64,000 nt of DNA from Planobispora rosea (GTDB taxonomy: Bacteria; Actinomycetota; Actinomycetes; Streptosporangiales; Streptosporangiaceae), in NCBI RefSeq assembly GCF_014648175.1, contig NZ_BMQP01000037.1:1-64000 (forward strand), given 5' to 3'. The notes under the pieces are model-generated. The model had not been told where the DNA came from, searched no databases, and worked only from the letters and a program-made list of their open reading frames with translations. Position 1 is the stretch's first letter. Each line of letters begins with the position of its first letter. Shown piece after piece: positions 40,451 through 49,965 of the stretch. The translations under genes were made by a program, and so were the position numbers.

Positions 40451-41842
40451 ATGACGAGATCCGGCTATCGCAGAACCGCGGGACTGCTGCTCGCGACCGC
40501 TCTCGGCCTCACGGCGTCGGCGTGCGGCACGGACGAGGCCCCCGCCGGGGACGACGCCCAGCCCGCGGCCGAGGGCTCCGCCGCCGGACCGGTGTCGATC
40601 ACCGTCAACTGCATGCCGCCGAAGACGAACAAGGCGCAGCGCGCGACCTTCCAGGAAGACCTCGACGCGTTCCAGAAGCTCAACCCGAACATCAAGATCA
40701 CGAAAGCCACCGACGCCTTCCCGTGCTACGAACCGCGCACGTTCGAGGCCAAGCTCGCCGGCGGCCAGCTGGAGACCGTCTTCTACGTGAACTTCCCCAA
40801 CGTCGGGCGCCTGATGGAGAGCGGCCAGGCCGCCGACATCACTCCCTACGTCGGTGAGCTGAAGACCTTCAAGGACTACAACGCCTCCATCGACATCTTC
40901 AAGAAGGACGGCAAGATCTACGGCCTGCCCACCGACGGGTACGGCATGGGCCTGGTCTACAACCGCGACGTCTTCACCAAGGCCGGGCTCGACCCCGGCA
41001 CCCCGCCCAGGACCTGGGCGGAGGTGCAGGCCGCGGCCAAGAAGATCGCCGCCCTCGGCCCCGGCTACGTCGGCTTCGGCGAGTACAGCGGCAACAACGT
41101 CGGCGGCTGGCACTTCACCGCCTCCCTCTACGGCCGCGGCGGCGACGTGCTCACCCCCGACGGCAGGAAGGCCGCCTTCAACACCCCCGAGGGCAGGGCC
41201 GTGCTGGAGAACCTCAAGCAGATGCGCTGGACCGACAACAGCATGGGGTCCAAGCTCTACATCGACTGGCCCGCGCTGATGAAGGCCATGGCCGGCGGCA
41301 AGATGGGCATGATGCTCGGCGCCCCCGACGTGCTGATCGGGCTGCGCAACGACTTCCAGGCGAAGTTCGACAACTACGCGGTCACCGCGATGCCCGAGGC
41401 CAAGGCGCTGTTCAACGGCGGCGCCGGCTACATGATCAACCCCAAGGCCACCCCCGAGCAGATCAGGGCCGGCCTGAAGTGGATCGAGTACGAGTTCCTC
41501 ACCCCGGGCAAGGGCCAGCTCGACTACGTGCGGGCCAAGGGCGCCGGCCTCACCGTCGGCCAGCCGTACCCCGACCTGTACGGCGCCGACACGCCCTCCG
41601 GCCAGGAGGTCCTGAAGCTGCGCACCGAGAACGCCAACGTCGACCCCGCGCAGTTCGCGCTCTGGGCCGAGGGCTCCAAGGGCATCCCGCCGAAGGCCGA
41701 GCCGGGGCCGTACGCCCAGGAGATCTACGCGATCCTCGACACCCCGATGTCCGCGGTGCTGACCCGCCAGGACGCCGACATCGACCAGCTGCTCGCCGAC
41801 GCCGAGGCGAAGGTCAACGCCCTGCTGGAGAAGAAGGGCTGA
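40451..41842 (+). CDS. Sugar ABC transporter substrate-binding lipoprotein
   Basis: A 463-residue family-1 solute-binding lipoprotein; the lipobox is LTASAC. The body has ITVNCMPPKTNKAQRATFQE, FEAKLAGGQLETVFYVNFPN and KIYGLPTDGYGMGLVYNRDV, typical of oligosaccharide (maltose/trehalose/alpha-glucoside) binding proteins. It delivers sugar to the two permeases encoded just downstream. The four genes to the GH13 enzyme are in one direction with short spacing and form an operon. No ATPase gene is present, so a genome-wide MsiK-like ATPase is expected to energise the transporter. Confidence 0.92.
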   Translation: MTRSGYRRTAGLLLATALGLTASACGTDEAPAGDDAQPAAEGSAAGPVSITVNCMPPKTNKAQRATFQEDLDAFQKLNPNIKITKATDAFPCYEPRTFEAKLAGGQLETVFYVNFPNVGRLMESGQAADITPYVGELKTFKDYNASIDIFKKDGKIYGLPTDGYGMGLVYNRDVFTKAGLDPGTPPRTWAEVQAAAKKIAALGPGYVGFGEYSGNNVGGWHFTASLYGRGGDVLTPDGRKAAFNTPEGRAVLENLKQMRWTDNSMGSKLYIDWPALMKAMAGGKMGMMLGAPDVLIGLRNDFQAKFDNYAVTAMPEAKALFNGGAGYMINPKATPEQIRAGLKWIEYEFLTPGKGQLDYVRAKGAGLTVGQPYPDLYGADTPSGQEVLKLRTENANVDPAQFALWAEGSKGIPPKAEPGPYAQEIYAILDTPMSAVLTRQDADIDQLLADAEAKVNALLEKKG

Positions 41843-41910
41843 CCCCCGCAGGAGCCGGGGGCGGCGGTCGTCCCGCCGCCGCCCGGCGTCACGTCGAGAT
41901 CGGAAAACGG

Positions 41911-42846
41911 ATGACTGCAACCAGCATGCGCGTCCCGCGGATCCCGCGGGGTTCACGGGGACGTCCCCCGACCAGGCGGCGGCGCGAGGTGAGGCGGAAC
42001 ATCACCGCCTACGGATTCCTCTGCGGAGCGCTGATCTGCTTCGCGTTCTTCTCCTGGTACCCCATGGTCTGGGAGGTCGTGCTCAGCTTCCAGCAGACGA
42101 ACTTCGTCGACCCGCCGATCTGGGTGGGGCTGGAGAACTTCGTCACGGTCTTCGAGGACGCGGCGTTCGGCCCCGCCTGGAGGAACACGGTGATGTTCAC
42201 CGTGCTCGCCCTGGTCTTCGGGTACGGCGTGCCGTTCGTCGTCGCCCTCGTCCTCAACGAGCTGCGCCACGCGCGGGCCTACCTGAGGTTCGTCGTCTAC
42301 CTGCCGGTGATGCTGCCCCCGGCCGTCGGCGTACTGCTGTTCCAGTGGTTCTACGAACCGGAGTACGGGCTGTTCAACCAGATCCTCGGCTTCTTCCGGC
42401 TGCCCGCCCTGGACTGGCTGAACTCCACCGACACCGCGCTCGTCTCCCTGGTCATCGTCTCCACCTGGATGAACCTCGGCACCGGCACGCTCATCTACCT
42501 CGCCGCGCTGCAGACGATCCCCGGAGAGCTGTACGAGGCCGCGGAACTGGACGGCGCCGGCGTCCTCAAGCGGATCTGGCACGTCACGATCCCGCAGACC
42601 AAGCTGATCCTCCTGGTCATGCTGCTGCTGCAGATCGTGGCGACCATGCAGGTCTTCATCGAGCCCTTCCTGCTCACCGGCGGCGGCCCGGAGAACTCCA
42701 CGGTCAGCGTCGTCTACCTCATGTACCAGTACGCCTTCAACTTCGGCAACATCAACGGCGGCAACGCGCTCGGCGTCATGCTGATGATCGTTCTGATGGT
42801 CTTCTCCGCCGTCTACCTGCGCGTCTCGCGGGAGGACAAGAGCTGA
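41911..42846 (+). CDS. Sugar ABC transporter permease (MalF-like)
   Basis: A 311-residue, six-helix permease. The cytoplasmic coupling motif EAAELDGAGVLKRIWHVTIP marks the binding-protein-dependent transport family. Its first helix is FLCGALICFAFFSWYPMVWE. The start ATG 41911 follows GGAAAACGG. Its stop overlaps the start of the second permease (TGATG), so they are translationally coupled. Confidence 0.92.
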   Translation: MTATSMRVPRIPRGSRGRPPTRRRREVRRNITAYGFLCGALICFAFFSWYPMVWEVVLSFQQTNFVDPPIWVGLENFVTVFEDAAFGPAWRNTVMFTVLALVFGYGVPFVVALVLNELRHARAYLRFVVYLPVMLPPAVGVLLFQWFYEPEYGLFNQILGFFRLPALDWLNSTDTALVSLVIVSTWMNLGTGTLIYLAALQTIPGELYEAAELDGAGVLKRIWHVTIPQTKLILLVMLLLQIVATMQVFIEPFLLTGGGPENSTVSVVYLMYQYAFNFGNINGGNALGVMLMIVLMVFSAVYLRVSREDKS

Positions 42847-43835
42847 TGCCGAACCTCACCGTCATTCCCGAGTCGCCGGAGCGGCCCGGCGGGAGCGGGC
42901 CGGCGGCGCCCGCGGCGGCCCGCTCCGCGCGGGCGCGGCGACCGCGCCGGAAGATCCGGCAGGAGTTCCGCACCGTCGTCTCCCCGCACCAGCTCACCTC
43001 CCGGCACGGCCGGGTGATCTACTGGACCGTCCTGGTCACGGTGGTGGTGAGCTTCACCGCGGCCTTCGTCTTCCCGCTGTACTGGATGGTCACCGGGGCG
43101 ATGAAGACCACCGAGGACCTGGTGCAGATCCCGCCGACGTTCCTGCCGCCGCGGTTCACGCTCGACGCCTACGCCGAGGCGTGGGAGCTGATGGACCTGA
43201 GCCTGCTGCTGGGCAACACCGCCCTGTACGCCGGCGGGGCGTGGCTGTTCACGCTGGCGATCGACGTCACCGCCGCCTACGCCCTGTCCAAGCTCCGGCC
43301 GGTCCTGGGCAAGCTGGTTCTGGCGCTGATGCTGGCCACGCTGATGATCCCGCCGATGGTGATCATGCTGCCCGCCTACCTGACCGTCAAGGACCTGCCG
43401 CTGCTGGGCTGGGACCTGCTCAACACGCCGTGGGCGATCTGGCTGCCGGCGGCGGCCAACGGGTTCAACATCTTCCTGCTCAAGCGCTTCTTCGACTCGA
43501 TCCCGCGAGAGCTGCTGGAGGCCGCCGAGATCGACGGCGCGGGCCCCGTCCGCATCCTGTGGTCGATCGTGATCCCGGTCTCCCGGCCGATCCTGGGCGT
43601 GGTCTCCATCCTGACCGTGGTCGCGGTGTGGCGGGACTTCGTCTGGCCGCTGCTGGTGCTGACCGACAGCGAGAAGATGTCGGTCAGCATCGGCATCGCG
43701 AGCCTGTCGTCGCAGATGCCGCAGAACGTGCTCATCGCCTCGCTCGTGATCGCGAGCCTCCCGACCGTCGTCGTGTTCTTCCTCTTCCAGCGTCACATCA
43801 TGGCCGGCCTGACCGCCGGCAGCCTCAAGGGCTGA
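42846..43835 (+). CDS. Sugar ABC transporter permease (MalG-like)
   Basis: A 329-residue permease with a Pro/Ala/Arg-rich 50-residue cytoplasmic extension before the first helix (YWTVLVTVVVSFTAAFVFPL). The coupling motif is EAAEIDGAGPVRILWSIVIP. It pairs with the preceding permease, sharing a TGATG junction, to form the membrane channel. Confidence 0.92.
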   Translation: MPNLTVIPESPERPGGSGPAAPAAARSARARRPRRKIRQEFRTVVSPHQLTSRHGRVIYWTVLVTVVVSFTAAFVFPLYWMVTGAMKTTEDLVQIPPTFLPPRFTLDAYAEAWELMDLSLLLGNTALYAGGAWLFTLAIDVTAAYALSKLRPVLGKLVLALMLATLMIPPMVIMLPAYLTVKDLPLLGWDLLNTPWAIWLPAAANGFNIFLLKRFFDSIPRELLEAAEIDGAGPVRILWSIVIPVSRPILGVVSILTVVAVWRDFVWPLLVLTDSEKMSVSIGIASLSSQMPQNVLIASLVIASLPTVVVFFLFQRHIMAGLTAGSLKG

Positions 43836-43893
43836 CATCTCCAGCCGATCGCTGGGGATCAACCCGTACTCACAGCAAGGAGTCGTGTTCAGC

Positions 43894-45426
43894 ATGCCGG
43901 AAACGTGGTGGCGGGGGGCCGCGATCTACCAGGTCTACCTGCGTAGCTTCGCCGACGGAAACGGTGACGGGATCGGGGACCTGGCCGGGCTGCGCACACG
44001 CCTGCCGTACCTGGCGGACCTCGGGGTGAACGCGGTCTGGCTCAACCCGTGGTACCCCTCGCCGATGGCCGACGGCGGGTACGACGTGGCCGACTACCGG
44101 GACATCGAGCCGGTCTTCGGCACGCTGGCCGAGGCCGAGCGGTTCATCGGGGAGGCCCACGCGCTGGGCATCAAGGTGATCATCGACGTGGTGCCCAACC
44201 ACAGCTCGACCGCGAGCGCGTGGTTTGAGGAGGCGCTGGCCGCCGGGCCGGGGTCGCCGGCCAGGGAGCGGTTCTGGTTCCGGGACGAACCCGGCGACTG
44301 GAAGTCCATCTTCGGCGGGCCCGCCTGGACGCAGGTGCCCGACGGGCAGTGGTACCTGCACCTGTTCGACCCCGGGCAGCCCGACTTCAACTGGACCAAC
44401 CCCGAGGTGCACGCCGAGTTCCACGACGTGCTGCGCTTCTGGTTCGACCGGGGCGTGGACGGCATCCGCATCGACTCGGCCGCGGTCCTGGTGAAGGACT
44501 TCGACGGCGGCGACCCCGACGGCTACACCGACCTCGACGAGGTGCACGAGATCTACCGGGGCTGGCGCCGCCTGGCCGACGAGTACGACGAGCGCATCCT
44601 CGTCGGCGAGGTGTGGTTCCCCGACCAGGAGCGCTTCGCCCGCTACCTGCGCCCCGACGAACTGCACACCGCCTTCAACTTCGACTTCCTGGCCTGCCCC
44701 TGGGAACCGGCCGCGCTGCGCCGCTCGATCGAGCAGACCCTGGACACGCACATCCCGCTCGGCGCCCCGCCCACCTGGGTGCTGTCCAACCACGACGTCG
44801 CGCGGGTGGTGACCAGGTACGGCAGGGCCGAGACCTCCTGGGACCACGGCAACCGCCGGGACGGCGCCCCCTCCGACCTGGAGCTCGGTCACCGCCGGGC
44901 CCGGGCCGCCGCGCTGCTGGCCATGGCCCTGCCCGGCAGTGTCTACGTCTACCAGGGGGAGGAACTGGGCCTGCCCGAGGTGGACGACATCCCCGGCGAG
45001 CTGCGTCAGGACCCGATGTGGACCCGCTCCGGCCACACCGTGCCGGGCCGCGACGGCTGCCGGGTTCCGCTGCCCTGGGCGGGGGAGGAACCGCCGTTCG
45101 GCTTCGGCGCGGGCGAGCCGTGGCTGCCGCAGCCGGAGGACTGGCGCAAGCTCACCGTCGAGGCCCAGACCGCGGACCTCGGCTCGACGCTCAACCTCTA
45201 CCGGGCCGCGCTGCGCCTGCGCCGCGACCGGCTCGGCGACGGCACGCTCACCTGGCTGCAGTCGCGTCCCGACGTGCTCGCCTTCACCCGCGAGTCCGGC
45301 CTGACGTGCGTGGTGAACCTGGGCGCGGATCCGGTGCGGCTCCCGCCGCACGAGTCGGTGCTGCTGGCCAGCGGCCCCCTGGACGGGGACGAGTTGCCCT
45401 CCGACACCGCCGTCTGGCTCACCTGA
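43894..45426 (+). CDS. GH13 alpha-glucosidase
   Basis: A 510-residue cytoplasmic enzyme of GH13 (oligo-1,6-glucosidase/alpha-glucosidase type). Conserved regions: DVVPNHSS, GIRIDSAAV (nucleophile Asp), LVGEVWF (acid/base Glu) and LSNHDVARV (transition-state Asp). It hydrolyses the imported alpha-glucoside to glucose. AAGGAG lies 11 bases before ATG 43894; a GTG at 43885 is the alternative start. The gene follows the permeases by 58 bases and closes the operon. Confidence 0.92.
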   Translation: MPETWWRGAAIYQVYLRSFADGNGDGIGDLAGLRTRLPYLADLGVNAVWLNPWYPSPMADGGYDVADYRDIEPVFGTLAEAERFIGEAHALGIKVIIDVVPNHSSTASAWFEEALAAGPGSPARERFWFRDEPGDWKSIFGGPAWTQVPDGQWYLHLFDPGQPDFNWTNPEVHAEFHDVLRFWFDRGVDGIRIDSAAVLVKDFDGGDPDGYTDLDEVHEIYRGWRRLADEYDERILVGEVWFPDQERFARYLRPDELHTAFNFDFLACPWEPAALRRSIEQTLDTHIPLGAPPTWVLSNHDVARVVTRYGRAETSWDHGNRRDGAPSDLELGHRRARAAALLAMALPGSVYVYQGEELGLPEVDDIPGELRQDPMWTRSGHTVPGRDGCRVPLPWAGEEPPFGFGAGEPWLPQPEDWRKLTVEAQTADLGSTLNLYRAALRLRRDRLGDGTLTWLQSRPDVLAFTRESGLTCVVNLGADPVRLPPHESVLLASGPLDGDELPSDTAVWLT

Positions 45427-45614
45427 CTCCGCCTTCGCGCGAGACGGGCAGCGGTCCGTCGGATGCGCGGTCCGTCGGGTGACGGAGCGGCGGTCGGTTG
45501 CGTGACGGAGGAGCGGCTCCCGCCTGGGGTGACGACGCGCGGCGGTCGCGGCGCCTACCTTTCCTGACGCGTCCCCGCCCGTCCGGGCACGGGACAGACG
45601 GAAGGAAAGGTTCC

Positions 45615-46337
45615 ATGTCACTGCCCTCAGACCCGCACGGAATCCGCAGGACGGTCGCCGGGCTCTGCCTCATCGTCGCACCCGTCCTCTACACGGCGGG
45701 CCTGCTCGTCGATCCGGCCATCCGGCAGGGCGTCGACGGTGACACCATCGGGACCTACGGGCTCCATCCGGAGCAGGTCTCGATCAGCGCAGCGCTCCTG
45801 CACTGGAGCTGGGTGCTGCTGATCCCAGGGATCATCGGAATGATCCAGCTGATCCACCACCGCGGCGTCGTGCTCGGGCATCTGGCGGGCGGCCTCGCCC
45901 TGCTCGGTGTCGTCAACTTCTCCGCGCTCATGCTGGGCGACTTCTTCTACGTTCAGCTGGAGAGCACGATGCGGCCCGTCGAGGGGGCGGCGCTCGGCGA
46001 CGAGGCGCTCGCCGACCCCGGCGCCGTGTTCGGCTTCCAGATCCCGGGCTTCGCCGGGCTGGCCGGCCTGTTCCTGCTCGGGCTGGTGCTGGCCTACGCG
46101 CGGCGGGAGCTGTGGTGGGCTCCCTTCGCGATGCTCCTGGGCATCTTCGGCGCGCCGATGTACCCGATCGGCACGGTCGTCGGCGGTCTGCTCTACCTGG
46201 CCGGAGCCGGGGCGATCGGGCTGCGCATGCTGCGGATGAGCAACGCCGAGTGGGCCGGGGAGGAACGGACCGCCGCGGGGCGGGTTCAGCACGTTCCCGA
46301 CGGGCCGGAGAGCGGGAAGCGGGCGGCCACGCGGTAG
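45615..46337 (+). CDS. Multi-pass membrane protein linked to two-component module 2
   Basis: A 240-residue six-helix-type membrane protein (TVAGLCLIVAPVLYTAGLLV, ALLHWSWVLLIPGIIGMIQL, VLGHLAGGLALLGVVNFSAL, MLGDFF, and VGGLLYLAGAGAIGLRMLRM). It is a paralog of 8539-9273, sharing the order of motifs along its whole length. GGAAAGG precedes the ATG. It is convergent with, and overlaps by 52 bases, the histidine kinase of module 2. Family unnamed. Confidence 0.75.
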   Translation: MSLPSDPHGIRRTVAGLCLIVAPVLYTAGLLVDPAIRQGVDGDTIGTYGLHPEQVSISAALLHWSWVLLIPGIIGMIQLIHHRGVVLGHLAGGLALLGVVNFSALMLGDFFYVQLESTMRPVEGAALGDEALADPGAVFGFQIPGFAGLAGLFLLGLVLAYARRELWWAPFAMLLGIFGAPMYPIGTVVGGLLYLAGAGAIGLRMLRMSNAEWAGEERTAAGRVQHVPDGPESGKRAATR

Positions 46338-47653
46338 CCGCCGCCCGGCACGGGACCGGCGGACAGCTCGCCCCCGTGCATCGCGACCCGCTCGCGCATC
46401 CCGATCAGGCCGTGCCCGCCCGGGGCCTGCCGGGAACCGGAGCCGGACCCGGATTCGTCGGCCGCCGGGCCGTGCCCGCGGTCGGCGGGCTCACCTCCGC
46501 CGGACGCGGGGGCGACCGCATCCGGGGCCGGGGCCGCCCCGTCGTCGACGACCTCCACGACCAGCTCGGCCGGGCCGTACCCGATGACCACGCCGGCCCG
46601 GGCGGCGGGCGCGTGCTTGCGCACGTTCGTCAGCGCCTCCTGGACGACGCGGTAGGCCGACAGGCTGAGTCCCTCCGGCAGGGGGCGCGGCTCTCCGGCG
46701 GTCCGGAGCCGGACGTCCAGCCCGGCCTCCCGGACCTGGGCGAGCAACTCGTCCAGGCGGTCCAGGCCGGGCCGGTGGGTCTCCGGGCCGGGGCCGGGGC
46801 CGCCGTAGTCGCGCAGCACCCCCAGCATGAGCTGGAGCTCCTCGATCGCCTCGCGCCCGGCCCGCTCGACCCCGAGCAGCATGTCGCGCTCGCGTGCGCG
46901 GTCGTCGCCGAGCAGCATCCGCACCCCGCCCGCGTGCAGGGTCATGACGCTCACGTTGTGCGAGACGACGTCGTGGAGCTCCCGGGCGATGCGGGCGCGC
47001 TCCTCCTCCACGGCCCGGCGGGCCCGCTCCTCGCGCTCCACCTCCAGGCGCGTGGTGCGTTCGGCGAGCCGCAGCGTCCGGTCGATCTGGCGGCGCAGGA
47101 GGATGCCGCTGCCGTACGCCACGCCCACGAAGATCGCGCTGATCATGACCTCGGCGACGTCGTTGCTCTGGAGCGTCTGGAGGAAGGCGTAGGCCGCCAG
47201 CACGCACCCGAGTCCCGCCAGGCCGCGGCGGCTGCGCAGCTCGGCCGCGCTGGCCACGGTGTGGACGAGGATGAGCGTCGAGTAGAAGTGCCAGGCGGCG
47301 TAGTAGCCCTCTCCCGCCACCACCCGTACGGCCAGGCCGGTCGCTATCAGCACGAGGAGCATGATCGCGGGGAAGCGGCGCCGGAACAGCAGCAGCGTCC
47401 CGGCCGCGGCCGCACCGGCGGCCATCACCACCGGATGCTGCACCTGGCCGGGCTCCGGGCCCTGGCGGCCGAAGGACTCGACGAGACCGGCGATCGCCAC
47501 CGCGAGGGAGAGCAGCAGGTCGAGCCGGGTCGGCCACCAGTCGCCGAGCCGTTCCCGCAGCGTCCGCAGGAGCCTCAGCGGGTTCCCCGGGGTCCTCAGC
47601 GGGTTCCCCGGCCTCCTGCGCGGGCCCTCCGGGGCCGTCCGCGTGCCGCTCAA
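46286..47653 (-). CDS. NarL-type sensor histidine kinase (module 2)
   Basis: A 455-residue HisKA_3 kinase. About six membrane helices lie in residues 45-190 (LDLLLSLAVAIAGLVESFGR, AAAGTLLLFRRRFPAIMLLV), followed by the phospho-His helix (EERARIARELHDVVSHNVSV) and an ATPase domain (LSAYRVVQEALTNVRKHAPA, GHGLIGMRERVAMH). An insertion of about 45 residues (DAVAPASGGGEPADRGHGPA) separates the D and G boxes. It overlaps the regulator gene by 4 bases. It is a paralog of 7225-8379. Confidence 0.9.
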   Translation of the reverse strand: MSGTRTAPEGPRRRPGNPLRTPGNPLRLLRTLRERLGDWWPTRLDLLLSLAVAIAGLVESFGRQGPEPGQVQHPVVMAAGAAAAGTLLLFRRRFPAIMLLVLIATGLAVRVVAGEGYYAAWHFYSTLILVHTVASAAELRSRRGLAGLGCVLAAYAFLQTLQSNDVAEVMISAIFVGVAYGSGILLRRQIDRTLRLAERTTRLEVEREERARRAVEEERARIARELHDVVSHNVSVMTLHAGGVRMLLGDDRARERDMLLGVERAGREAIEELQLMLGVLRDYGGPGPGPETHRPGLDRLDELLAQVREAGLDVRLRTAGEPRPLPEGLSLSAYRVVQEALTNVRKHAPAARAGVVIGYGPAELVVEVVDDGAAPAPDAVAPASGGGEPADRGHGPAADESGSGSGSRQAPGGHGLIGMRERVAMHGGELSAGPVPGGGYRVAARFPLSGPSGTC

Positions 47654-48324
47654 CGCGGAAGGTCCTTCCGCTCCTGGCCGGCCCGGACGATCCCGGCCTC
47701 GTAGGCGAACACGACGGCCTGGATGCGGTCCCGCAGGCCGAGCTTCTGCAGCACCCGGGCGACGTGGGTCCTGATGGTCGCCTCCCCGATCTCGAGCATC
47801 CGCGCGATCTCCGGGTTGGACAGGCCCCGGGCCAGCAGGTGCAGCACGTCCAGCTCCCGCTGGGTGAGGGTGGCCAGCTCGGGCGGTGCGGAGGGCTCGG
47901 GATGCGCGGCGAACGAGGCGATCACCCGCATGGTGACCGCCGGGTCGATGAGCGCGTCACCGGCCGCCGCCACCCGGATCGCCTCGGCCAGCTGCTCCGG
48001 CGGGGAACTCTTGAGGAGGAAGCCGTTGACCCCCGCGCGCAGCGAGGCGCGCAGGTTGGCGTCGGTGCCGAAGGTGGTCAGCATCACGATCTTCGGCGGG
48101 TTCGGGTCGCCGAGCAGGTGCCGGGCGGTGTCCAGCCCGTCCATGCGAGGCATGGCGAGGTCCAGCAGCAGCACGTCCGGCTGGAGCCGCCGGACCACGG
48201 AGAGCGCCTCCCGGCCGTCGGCGGCCTCTCCGACGACCTCGATGCCCGGGGCGGTCTCCGCGACCAGCCGCAGCCCGGCGCGGATCATGGCCTGATCGTC
48301 CGCGATGACCAGTCTGACCGTCAT
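47650..48324 (-). CDS. NarL/LuxR-family response regulator (module 2)
   Basis: A 224-residue regulator: receiver domain (LVIADDQAMIRAGLRLV, phospho-Asp in VLLLDLAMPRMDG, Lys in LLKSSPPEQL) and LuxR-type helix-turn-helix (LTQRELDVLHLLARGLSNPE, IGEATIRTHVARVLQKLGLR). It is the first gene of the operon; the kinase follows with a 4-base overlap, the same arrangement but opposite order to module 1, where the kinase comes first. Confidence 0.92.
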   Translation of the reverse strand: MTVRLVIADDQAMIRAGLRLVAETAPGIEVVGEAADGREALSVVRRLQPDVLLLDLAMPRMDGLDTARHLLGDPNPPKIVMLTTFGTDANLRASLRAGVNGFLLKSSPPEQLAEAIRVAAAGDALIDPAVTMRVIASFAAHPEPSAPPELATLTQRELDVLHLLARGLSNPEIARMLEIGEATIRTHVARVLQKLGLRDRIQAVVFAYEAGIVRAGQERKDLPR

Positions 48325-48519
48325 GACCTGGGTGAACCGTTCCGTGTACTGCTCAGCATGCCGCACAGGGTAGGCGACCCCGGGCACCCGGGCCGCCAGC
48401 CGGGGAGCGGGGTCCGAGGCGGGGCGGCGTCCGTCACGTGGCGGAGCCGGGGTCCGTCACGTGACGGATCCCGGGTACTGTGCGGGAGAGAAACAATGAT
48501 CTTTAGGAGGCGGGCGGGC

Positions 48520-48876
48520 ATGGAGCACGCGGAACCCACGGTCGTGGACAACCCCGAGGCCGGGAGATTCGAGATCCTGGTGGACGGCCGGGTGGCAGGC
48601 TTCGCCGAGTACCGGCGGAGCGGCACGAAGGTGTCCCTCACCCACACGGAGATCGATCCGGCGTTCGAGGGCCGGGGGCTCGGCTCGATCCTGGCTCGCG
48701 GCGCGCTGGACGCCTCCCGGGCGGAGGGGCTGTCGGTGCTGCCCTTCTGCTCGTTCATCCGCGGCTACATCGAGCGGCACCCCGACTACCTCGACCTGGT
48801 CCCGTCCGACCAACGGGCACGTTTCTCCCTCGACTCCCTCGACTCCCTCGACTCGGTCGCCTCCGCGGATCAGTAG
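48520..48876 (+). CDS. Small GNAT acetyltransferase (YidJ/GCN5-related type)
   Basis: A 118-residue protein with the short GNAT fold (FEILVDGRVAGFAEYRRSGT, THTEIDPAFEGRGLGSILAR, VLPFCSFIRGYIERHPDYLD), where GRGLGSILARGALD is the acetyl-CoA loop. This group acetylates unknown substrates. The C-terminus contains an in-frame repeat SLDSLDSLDS made by a 9-bp tandem repeat. AGGAGG lies 9 bases before the ATG. Confidence 0.82.
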   Translation: MEHAEPTVVDNPEAGRFEILVDGRVAGFAEYRRSGTKVSLTHTEIDPAFEGRGLGSILARGALDASRAEGLSVLPFCSFIRGYIERHPDYLDLVPSDQRARFSLDSLDSLDSVASADQ

Positions 48877-48975
48877 CGGAAGGGCGGGACCAGCTCGTAC
48901 AGGCGGGTGGAGAGCCCGGCCGGGTTGGCCGCGGCCCGCCGGTTGCCGGCCACGCCCGCGGGCCGTCCCCGGGCG

Positions 48976-48981
48976 TAGGGT
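48976..48981 (+). promoter_or_regulatory. -10 element for the pirin gene
   Basis: TAGGGT ends 6 bases before ATG 48988; no ribosome site is present. Confidence 0.45.
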
Positions 48982-48987
48982 CGCCTC

Positions 48988-49965
48988 ATGAGCGATCTCG
49001 ATCGGGAGCCGGGTCAGGCGGTGTACGACTGCGCGGTCGCGACCGTGGCCGAGCCGGAGAGTGTGCTCCTGCCGGGGCACGACGTGCCCCTGGGCCGCTA
49101 CACCACGGTGCGCAGGCTGCTGCCGCACCGGCGGCGGCGGATGGTCGGCGCCTGGTGCTTCGTGGACCACTTCGGCCCGGACGACGTGAGCGGGCGGCCC
49201 GGGATGCAGGTGCCGCCGCACCCGCACACCGGCCTGCAGACCGTCACCTGGCTGGTCGAGGGCGAGATCGTGCACCGCGACAGCCTCGGCAGCGACCAGG
49301 CGATCGTGCCCGGTCAGCTCAACCTGATGACGTCGGGGCACGGCATCGCCCACTCCGAGCAGTCCCCGGCGGACCACCCCCCGGGCATGCACGGGCTGCA
49401 GCTGTGGGTGGCGCTGCCGGAGGAGGCACGCCACGGCGAGGCGCGCTTCGAGCACCACGCGGCCATGCCGGTGCTGCGCGACGGAGAGATGACCGTCACC
49501 GTCGTGGTGGGGGAGTTCGGGCGGCTGCGCTCGCCCGCACGCGTCCACACTCCGCTCCTCGGCGCCGAAGTGCTGTTCACCGGCCCCGGGCGGCGGGAAC
49601 TGCCGCTCGACCCCGTCTTCGAGAACGCCGTGCTGATCATGTCCGGTACGGCGGACGTCGCGGGGACGCGGCTGTCGCCGGGCTCGCTGCTGTATCTCGG
49701 CCGGGGCCGGTCCGAGGTGTCCGTCGAGGCCGAGGGGGAGGCCCGGCTGTTCCTGCTCGGCGGCGAGCCGTTCGACGAGCCCCTCGTCATGTGGTGGAAC
49801 TTCGTGGGCCGCTCCCACGAGGAGATCGTCCAGGCCCGCGACGACTGGGCGGCGGGCCGGCGGTTCGGCACGGTGGCCGGCTGCTCGGCCGAGCCGCTCC
49901 CGGCTCCCGGGATGCCCAACGTCCGGCTGAAGGCCCGGGACCGGCACGGCCGTACCGTGGGCTGA
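48988..49965 (+). CDS. Pirin-family bicupin protein
   Basis: A 325-residue protein with two cupin domains. The N-terminal metal site is seen in PPHPHTGLQTVTWLVEGEIV and MTSGHGIAHSEQSP (His, His, His, Glu ligands). Pirins may act as quercetinases or as redox-sensing co-regulators. The C-terminal pirin domain contains GSLLYLGRGRSEV. In Streptomyces the phage phiC31 attB lies in the homolog of this gene; the equivalent place here (49084-49095) is similar. Leaderless start. Confidence 0.9.
   Translation: MSDLDREPGQAVYDCAVATVAEPESVLLPGHDVPLGRYTTVRRLLPHRRRRMVGAWCFVDHFGPDDVSGRPGMQVPPHPHTGLQTVTWLVEGEIVHRDSLGSDQAIVPGQLNLMTSGHGIAHSEQSPADHPPGMHGLQLWVALPEEARHGEARFEHHAAMPVLRDGEMTVTVVVGEFGRLRSPARVHTPLLGAEVLFTGPGRRELPLDPVFENAVLIMSGTADVAGTRLSPGSLLYLGRGRSEVSVEAEGEARLFLLGGEPFDEPLVMWWNFVGRSHEEIVQARDDWAAGRRFGTVAGCSAEPLPAPGMPNVRLKARDRHGRTVG

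Noticed and set aside
41479..41910. Upstream extension of the first sugar permease frame
   Set aside because: It overlaps the binding-protein gene in another frame; the true start with a ribosome site is 41911.
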